DNA of 18,886 bases, taken from contig UQIS01000042.1 in assembly GCA_900541245.1 (NCBI GenBank), positions 1 to 18,886 of the forward strand, written 5' to 3'. Under the pieces are notes generated by a model. That model saw only the letters and a program-made list of their open reading frames with translations, was not told where the DNA came from and made no database searches. Shown here piece after piece: positions 13,860 through 18,886 of this stretch (the stretch's first letter is position 1; every line of letters starts with the position of its first letter). Both the position numbers and the translations under genes were made by a program. The stretch comes from an uncultured Collinsella sp. Lineage in GTDB: Bacteria; Actinomycetota; Coriobacteriia; Coriobacteriales; Coriobacteriaceae.

Positions 13860-14060
13860 ATTGAGTCTTTAAGCTGCATCCGGCACGCAGTTCTCCATGC
13901 AATTTGGGACTAATAAGCGCAGGACATAAAGAGAGTGCTGGATGCAGGTCTTCAATCCGTTCCCGCGCTCTCTGGTCCTATCGTGCCGTCATCAAGCATC
14001 TTATTTACTCTGTGCAATATAATTCTGGATGCAAAAGATACCTGCACGGAGGTTTCCAAC
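13860..14060. promoter_or_regulatory. leader region of the DUF262/DUF1524 gene with inverted repeats and TATAAT
   Basis: A 201-bp gap. Interrupted inverted repeat: AGGAC (13921-13925) and AGAGAGTGC (13930-13938) pair with GCGCTCTCT (13965-13973) and GTCCT (13975-13979), allowing one G-U. A second pair is CTGCATCC (13874-13881) with GGATGCAG (13940-13947). TATAAT at 14018-14023 is a perfect -10, with no clear -35, and would start transcription about 30 nt before the gene. Confidence 0.6.
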
Positions 14061-15794
14061 ATGTCCAAGCTCAACATCGACCAGAAAACGATCAAGCTGC
14101 TCCTTACAGATAAGCATTCGGACTTCCTCATCCCAGATTACCAGCGACCTTACGCCTGGGGCGAAGACGAGTGCGCAACGCTATGGGACGACCTCTTCAC
14201 CTTCGCGTTTCCCAACGACGACTGCGACGCCTTCGAAAGCACGAGTGATGAATACTTCCTCGGCCCTATCGTTACTTTCAAGAACGGCGCAGGTCAGCTT
14301 GAAATTATCGATGGCCAGCAGAGACTTACAACCATCATGTTGCTGCTTAGAGCGTTTTACGACAAGTTCGCAAACATGAAGGACAAGCAGTCAATTAAAG
14401 TGCGCGACTCGATTGCTGGCTGCGTCTGGAAGACCGATGAGTTCGACGACCCTGACATGGATGCGCTGAAAATCGATTCAGAGGTGGCGAGCGATTCCGA
14501 CAAGGATGAGTTTCTAGATATATTGCGCCACGGCTCCGTGGGCCCCACGGCCCACAGCGCCTATTCACGCAATTACGCCTTCTTCTCTAAAAAAATGGCC
14601 GAAATGGCAAGCGAATGGCCAAGCTACATCGCGCTATTCGCCGCTCGCATTCTCAACAACGTGATCTTGCTTCCCATCGAGGCGGAGTCCCAGGACACCG
14701 CACTCAGGATCTTCTCGACTTTGAACGACCGCGGACTCCCGTTGGCAGACGCTGACATCTTCAAGAGCCAGTTCTACAAGCACTTCTCCAGCGAGGGCCG
14801 CAAAGACGAGTTCGTTGCGCGTTGGAAAGCGCTCGAGGAAACGGCCAACCTTATTTTCAAACCGACCTCGGGCACACCGCTCGACGAGCTTTTCACCCGC
14901 TATATGTACTATCGCCGTGCCAAGAAGGGCATCCGAGACACAACGACCAAGAGCCTACGCGACTTCTACAGCGAAAACTCGTATGAAATCCTACGTGAGG
15001 ACGCGACGCTCGACGATTTGGAGTCTCTGCTCGATTTTTGGAAGCGGGTTGATGCGCAGGAGGGCTTTTCCGAGCGGGTAACGCGCCGCCTATTCGTCCT
15101 CAATTACGCGCCCAACGGCATGTGGGCTTATCTATTGAGCACCTGGTTCCTGGCAAAGCGCAATACCAAAGGCGAGCTAGATGACGAAGAGCTTTACGAT
15201 TTCCTTTGCTGCATCACCGGATTCATCTACGCCTACTCACTTGAGCGTCCCGGCGTGAACGCCCTGCGCGGTCCCGTCTATCCCGCACTCATAGACATCG
15301 TAGAGGGCCGCAAGGTCGACTTTTCAGCGCATCTGTTCGATCGCGAGACAATTACAGGACGCTTCAGAAGCTATCAGTTCACCAACCAGCGTCGCTTCAC
15401 GCGATCGATGCTTGTTTGGTGGGCCTACTCAGATCCTAAGCAACCTCTCATGGATTTGGACACAACACTCGAGATCGAACACATCTATGCAAGAAAGCGT
15501 AACGAGGTACACCCGCTATCCAATCGCTCAAACCTTGAAGCACTAGGAAACAAGGCGATGTTGGAGAAGCGCGTAAACATTCGCGCCTCAGATTACCAAC
15601 TGACGGATAAACGCAAGTATTACGAGGGCTATGTGAACGATAAAGGCGTTGAGGTGTCGGGGACCGCTGTTCGCGAACTGGTGGAAATTGCGCGATGCGG
15701 CGACTTCACCGAGAGCGACATCGAAACGCGCACCGAGCGGATCATCACCGCTTTTGTCGAGTGGCTTGGCAAGTTGGGCCTGTTAAGGGAGTAA
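14061..15794 (+). CDS. DUF262/DUF1524 single-chain GmrSD-like restriction protein
   Basis: A 577-residue protein of the GmrSD family of modification-dependent restriction enzymes, here as one chain. The N-terminal DUF262 domain, a ParB-like nucleotide-binding fold, has QRPYAW at 28-33 and IDGQQRLT at 83-90, two signatures. The C-terminal DUF1524 domain has the HNH-like LEIEHI (470-475) with the following NRSNLEALGNKAMLEKR block. GmrSD cleaves glucosylated hydroxymethylcytosine DNA of T-even phages; other DUF262 proteins have other targets, so substrate is unknown. ATG at 14061 has GGAGG about eight bases upstream; the earlier in-frame ATG at 13935 is rejected because it lies upstream of the TATAAT. 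Neighbours are the integrase module and HsdR, as expected for defence cargo. Confidence 0.88.
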   Translation: MSKLNIDQKTIKLLLTDKHSDFLIPDYQRPYAWGEDECATLWDDLFTFAFPNDDCDAFESTSDEYFLGPIVTFKNGAGQLEIIDGQQRLTTIMLLLRAFYDKFANMKDKQSIKVRDSIAGCVWKTDEFDDPDMDALKIDSEVASDSDKDEFLDILRHGSVGPTAHSAYSRNYAFFSKKMAEMASEWPSYIALFAARILNNVILLPIEAESQDTALRIFSTLNDRGLPLADADIFKSQFYKHFSSEGRKDEFVARWKALEETANLIFKPTSGTPLDELFTRYMYYRRAKKGIRDTTTKSLRDFYSENSYEILREDATLDDLESLLDFWKRVDAQEGFSERVTRRLFVLNYAPNGMWAYLLSTWFLAKRNTKGELDDEELYDFLCCITGFIYAYSLERPGVNALRGPVYPALIDIVEGRKVDFSAHLFDRETITGRFRSYQFTNQRRFTRSMLVWWAYSDPKQPLMDLDTTLEIEHIYARKRNEVHPLSNRSNLEALGNKAMLEKRVNIRASDYQLTDKRKYYEGYVNDKGVEVSGTAVRELVEIARCGDFTESDIETRTERIITAFVEWLGKLGLLRE

Positions 15795-15878
15795 AACTTG
15801 ATCTATCTTCGCTTATCGGTCTTGGGCCTGGAGCGCTCGTTGCTTTTGCTCAATAGTCGGACGCTGCCGTCTACTGCC

Positions 15879-15887
15879 TGATAAAAT
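15879..15887 (+). promoter_or_regulatory. extended -10 promoter of hsdR
   Basis: TG-A-TAAAAT (15879-15887) is an extended -10 box, 5/6 to TATAAT, in the 160-bp gap after the DUF262/DUF1524 gene. No good -35 is present. It would put the start about 25 nt before the leader peptide ATG. Confidence 0.5.
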
Positions 15888-15916
15888 AGTGTCATGTGTG
15901 TTTTAAGGGTGCCGAC

Positions 15917-15958
15917 ATGTTGATTTACGGCATCGAGAAAGGCTGGCGGTTGGGGTGA
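15917..15958 (+). CDS. 13-codon leader ORF coupled to hsdR
   Basis: ATG TTG ATT and on, encoding MLIYGIEKGWRLG, preceded by AAGGG at 15905-15909. Its TGA (15956-15958) overlaps the GTG start of hsdR (15955-15957) in the sequence GTGA. The hsdR start itself has no good ribosome site. This is the geometry of translational coupling, so HsdR synthesis may depend on translating the leader. It has no known homologue that I recognise. Confidence 0.45.
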   Translation: MLIYGIEKGWRLG

Positions 15959-18717
15959 GTCCCGAGGAAAAAGCGCGTCTCGTTATCGATAAGAAACTAA
16001 AAGCTTCCGGATATGCTGTCCAGGATGTTAAAGAGTTCAATCCCATGGCGGCGTGTGGTGTCGTTGTCCGTGAATGGCAAACGACCACCGGCCCATGTGA
16101 TTACCTTATCTTTATCGACGGCACCCCTTGCGGGCTGATTGAAGCTAAAGAACACGACAAGGGCGAGAAGCTCACGGCCGTAGCCGAGCAGACAAGACGC
16201 TACGCCGAGAGCGAATTCAAGTATGCCCCCACTGATATTGACATTCGTTTTGCCTACGAGGCGACTGATGTCTTAACCCGTTTTTGCGACTACCACGATA
16301 AGGATTATCGTTCTCGCGAGATTTTTTCCTTCCATCGACCGGAGCAACTTCGCGCTTGGCTGAAGGATTCCGATACCATCCGGAACAGGCTCAAGTCTTT
16401 CCCCGCCTTTGATACCACTGGTTTTCGTAAGTGCCAAGTGAATGCGATTGTTAATCTTGAAAAGTCGTTCGGGGAGAACCGTCCACGCGCGTTAATCCAA
16501 ATGGCCACTGGTGCTGGCAAGACGTACACCGCCATCACCAACGTTTACCGCCTGCTCAAATTTGCCAAGGCCAAGCGCATCCTATTTCTTGTCGACACGA
16601 AGAACCTAGGGGAACAGGCCGAGGAGGAGTTCCGCAAGTACAAGCCCACCGACGATGCGAGGTTATTTCCCGAGCTTTACAACGTATGTCGCCTGACCTC
16701 TTCACAGATTCCCAATGGCTCCAACGTATGCATCAGCACCATCCAACGGATGTACTCCATCCTCAAGGGCAAAGAGCTTGACGAGGCAGACGAGGAATCT
16801 TCCCCTAATGAAGGTCGCATCGTCGGCGAGCCACGCGATGTTGAGTACAACTCAGCTTACCCACCTGAGTATTTCGATTTCATCATCATCGACGAGTGTC
16901 ACCGTTCTATCTATAACGTCTGGCAACAGGTTCTCGATTACTTCGATGCCTTTCTCATCGGGCTTACCGCTACGCCCGACAAACGAACCTACTCTTTTTT
17001 CAATCAGAACGTCGTGAGCGAATACACTCATGAAGAGGCGGTCATAGACGGCGTCAACGTCGGCGGCGATACCTACATCATCGAAACTGATGTGAGCAAG
17101 AACGGCGCGACTATCACCGAGCGTCTTGTTGAGAAGAGAGACCGCCTTTCCCGCGAGAAGCGATGGGAACAGAACGACGAGGACCTGGAATATGACAAGG
17201 GCAAGCTAGACCGCGATGTCGTCAATCCGTCCCAGATACGCACCATCATCCGTGAGTTCCGCGACAAGGTTACGACGGTCATGTTCCCCGGTCGCAAGGA
17301 AATACCCAAGACGCTTATCTTTGCCAAAACAGATAGCCACGCGGACGACATCATCAACATTGTGCGCGAAGAATTCGGGCGCGGGAACGAGTTCTGCAAA
17401 AAGATAACCTATAACGCCGAAGAGGACCCCAAGTCTGTGCTTGCGGCATTCCGCAATGAGTTCTACCCCCGCGTCGCCGTAACCGTTGACATGATCGCTA
17501 CCGGTACCGACGTCAAAGCTCTCGAGTGCCTCGTCTTCATGCGAGACGTTCGCTCTAGAAATTACTTCGAGCAGATGCTTGGTCGTGGGCGTCGTACGCT
17601 CGGCCATGATGACCTGGCTCGCGTTTCGCCGTCGGCGACAACGAACAAGTGCCGCTACGTGGTTGTCGATTGCGTTGGCGTCACGAAGAGCCTGAAAACT
17701 GAAACAAGGCAGCTCGACAGGAAACCCTCCGTAAGCCTGAAAGAGCTCATGATGAGCGTTGCCATGGGCGCGCGCGATGACGATACCGTCACCTCGCTCG
17801 CCGGCCGTCTTCTTCGACTCGCCGCCGTCATGGACAATGGCGAGCGAAAAAAGGCCGCTGAGCTTGCCGGTGGCGCCTCCGTGAACGACATCGCTAGAGA
17901 TATGCTTGACGCTTTCGACGAGGACAGGATAGCAAAGGAAGCCGGGCTTATCTTTAGAGATGATGCCCGAGAAGCAACCGAAGAAGAGCGAGCCAAGTTG
18001 GCAGATGCCCAGTCTCGGCTTGTCGAGAAGGCAATTAAGCCAATGTTCTCTGCCGAGCTGAGAAACTACCTCGAAAATGCGCGCAAGGCGCACGACCAGG
18101 TTATAGATAATGAGAACCTAGATGCTGTCATCTCATCCGGTTGGGACACCGATCGCGAGGACCATGCCAAAGAGGTCATCCAAACGTTCAGACAATTCCT
18201 TGCCGACAACAGGGATGAGCTGGACGCGTTGCAGATCATCTACGGCCAGACCTACAAGCAGCGCCCCATCACGCTGCGCATGGTCAAGGCCGTTCACGAT
18301 GCGTTGAAAACGTCCCCCTATGGACTTTCCTGCGACATGGTCTGGCATGCATATGAGGTCGCGGGTGCACCCATCGCTACGGCACGAAGTGCTGTGGGCA
18401 AGCTTATGGACATCATTTCCGTTATTCGATTCGAACTCGGACAGGAAAAGATCCTAAGACCCTTCGAGGCGGGCGTGGCGGAGCGTTTTAAGAGTTGGGT
18501 CTTCTCCAAGAACGCAGGCCACGGCCAGTTTACCGAAGAGCAGATGGATTGGCTGCGTATGATTCGCGACCATATCTCTACCTCGGGAAGCGTGAGCTCT
18601 GACGACCTCGACTTGTCACCTTTCGGTGAGAAGGGCGGCCTCGGGCGTTTCTACGTCCTGTTCGGCGATAAGTACCAAGACGTTCTCGACGACATGAACT
18701 ACGCGCTTGTCGCATAA
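15955..18717 (+). CDS. hsdR: type I restriction enzyme HsdR (EcoEI/EcoAI-like) subunit
   Basis: A 920-residue motor and nuclease subunit that, with HsdM and HsdS, translocates and cuts unmodified DNA. The N-terminal nuclease region has DYLIFIDGTPCGLIEAK. The helicase has Walker A MATGAGKT (about 183-190), DECH (313-316), LTATPD (337-342) and QMLGRGRR (540-547). The C-terminal domain (FTEEQMDWLRMI to FGDKYQDVLDDMNYAL) is the EcoEI-type HsdR C-terminus that docks to the methylase. Domains appear complete. The start is GTG at 15955, coupled to a leader ORF, and its N-terminus MSPEEKARLVIDKKLKASG matches homologues. The methylase gene that should follow is broken, and no specificity subunit is in the window. 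Confidence 0.93.
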   Translation: MSPEEKARLVIDKKLKASGYAVQDVKEFNPMAACGVVVREWQTTTGPCDYLIFIDGTPCGLIEAKEHDKGEKLTAVAEQTRRYAESEFKYAPTDIDIRFAYEATDVLTRFCDYHDKDYRSREIFSFHRPEQLRAWLKDSDTIRNRLKSFPAFDTTGFRKCQVNAIVNLEKSFGENRPRALIQMATGAGKTYTAITNVYRLLKFAKAKRILFLVDTKNLGEQAEEEFRKYKPTDDARLFPELYNVCRLTSSQIPNGSNVCISTIQRMYSILKGKELDEADEESSPNEGRIVGEPRDVEYNSAYPPEYFDFIIIDECHRSIYNVWQQVLDYFDAFLIGLTATPDKRTYSFFNQNVVSEYTHEEAVIDGVNVGGDTYIIETDVSKNGATITERLVEKRDRLSREKRWEQNDEDLEYDKGKLDRDVVNPSQIRTIIREFRDKVTTVMFPGRKEIPKTLIFAKTDSHADDIINIVREEFGRGNEFCKKITYNAEEDPKSVLAAFRNEFYPRVAVTVDMIATGTDVKALECLVFMRDVRSRNYFEQMLGRGRRTLGHDDLARVSPSATTNKCRYVVVDCVGVTKSLKTETRQLDRKPSVSLKELMMSVAMGARDDDTVTSLAGRLLRLAAVMDNGERKKAAELAGGASVNDIARDMLDAFDEDRIAKEAGLIFRDDAREATEEERAKLADAQSRLVEKAIKPMFSAELRNYLENARKAHDQVIDNENLDAVISSGWDTDREDHAKEVIQTFRQFLADNRDELDALQIIYGQTYKQRPITLRMVKAVHDALKTSPYGLSCDMVWHAYEVAGAPIATARSAVGKLMDIISVIRFELGQEKILRPFEAGVAERFKSWVFSKNAGHGQFTEEQMDWLRMIRDHISTSGSVSSDDLDLSPFGEKGGLGRFYVLFGDKYQDVLDDMNYALVA

Positions 18718-18742
18718 CACCTATTAGCTAGAAAGGCAGCGC

Positions 18743-18838
18743 ATGAGCGCATCCACCATTAACCAGAAGATTTGGAACATGGCGACCGTCCTCTATAACG
18801 ATGGCGTTTGTTTTGTTGTACTGCTCTGTGCATTATAA
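18743..18838 (+). pseudogene. hsdM: 5' fragment of type I methyltransferase hsdM
   Basis: ATG at 18743, 25 bases after hsdR with a GAAAGG ribosome site, encodes MSASTINQKIWNMATVLYND, then GV, and then diverges to CFVVLLCAL and stops at 18838. The first 22 residues match HsdM N-termini (IN.KIWN..T.L..DGV), whereas the next nine do not. The normal protein is about 500 residues, with a DPPY motif, so only about 4 percent is here. The frame runs directly into a terminator. This indicates a deletion or recombination that joined hsdM to foreign sequence just after the codons for DGV. Confidence 0.85.
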
Positions 18839-18881
18839 ATGCAGGTCAATGCTCATGTTGAGGATTGACCTGCATTTTTTT
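18837..18881 (+). terminator. perfect 14-bp terminator after broken hsdM
   Basis: AAATGCAGGTCAAT (18837-18850) and its exact complement (18864-18877) flank a 13-nt loop, followed by T's to 18881 (the last of the arm T's and the tail form seven T). The hsdM fragment's TAA overlaps the first arm. Its 3' half contains the TGACCTGCATTTTT repeat shared with the sequence after guaA. Confidence 0.9.
18866..18879 (+). repeat. candidate right attachment repeat (attR)
   Basis: TGACCTGCATTTTT is identical to 11000-11013. It lies at the end of the island cargo and within the terminator hairpin. The flanks differ (GGAT before it here, GTTC there), as expected for junctions. Confidence 0.4.
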
Positions 18882-18886
18882 GTGTA

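Larger units (their letters stand above)
11000..18879 (+). mobile_element. putative guaA-linked genomic island with restriction cargo
   Basis: Gene order is XRE repressor (minus), then excisionase, tyrosine integrase, ribbon-helix-helix protein, DUF262/DUF1524 protein, HsdR and a cut-off HsdM (all plus). The integrase module uses AGG arginine codons often, unlike guaA and ychF, and the cargo is less GC-rich than the integrase, so the pieces likely have different sources. No relaxase or transfer gene is present, so it is at most mobilisable. Boundaries rest on a 14-bp repeat and are uncertain; the left end could instead lie after the terminator at 11135 or within the guaA 3' end. Confidence 0.6.

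Overview
The window reads like a chromosomal segment of a Collinsella-type coriobacterium (Actinomycetota). This is an inference from the moderately high GC, the gene content, the close match of the sugar PTS and GH4 proteins to anaerobic gut bacteria, and the intergenic repeat style. No rRNA or tRNA gene was seen, so the taxon cannot be fixed from the sequence alone.

Region 1 (about 1-5500) is an alpha-glucoside utilisation locus. A zinc alcohol dehydrogenase and a TreR-like GntR regulator form a minus-strand operon. It diverges from a MalP/GlvC-type PTS EIICB permease and a GH4 6-phospho-alpha-glucosidase on the plus strand. The shared control region carries three copies of a CTWGACAAG-type operator placed over both promoters, so the regulator probably controls itself, the dehydrogenase and the PTS. 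Sugar enters as a 6'-phosphate and is cleaved by the GH4 enzyme.

Region 2 (about 5500-11000) is mostly core chromosome: the YchF ATPase, a small DUF1648-like membrane protein, a divergent pair of small genes sharing a perfect 24-bp palindrome (one an XRE regulator), a type I asparaginase, and GMP synthase guaA. A roughly 250-bp gene-less stretch with imperfect inverted ends (about 7815-8068) looks like a MITE-like element.

Region 3 (about 11000-18886) is a genomic island directly downstream of guaA, a known integration hot spot. It has a phage-like control module: an XRE repressor, three GTACG-N5-GTACG operators, an excisionase, a tyrosine integrase and a ribbon-helix-helix protein. Its cargo is anti-phage: a single-chain GmrSD-like DUF262/DUF1524 protein, a type I restriction HsdR subunit, and an hsdM reading frame cut off after 22 recognisable codons. 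A 14-bp direct repeat, just after guaA and again just after the broken hsdM, may mark the ends. The gene-free stretch between guaA and the repressor holds seven copies of GGGAGTAA in both orientations, which no ordinary feature explains.

The most unusual parts are the GGGAGTAA cluster, the repressor operator array, the truncated restriction system with an intact DUF262/DUF1524 partner, the 24-bp palindrome between two small genes, and the MITE-like element.
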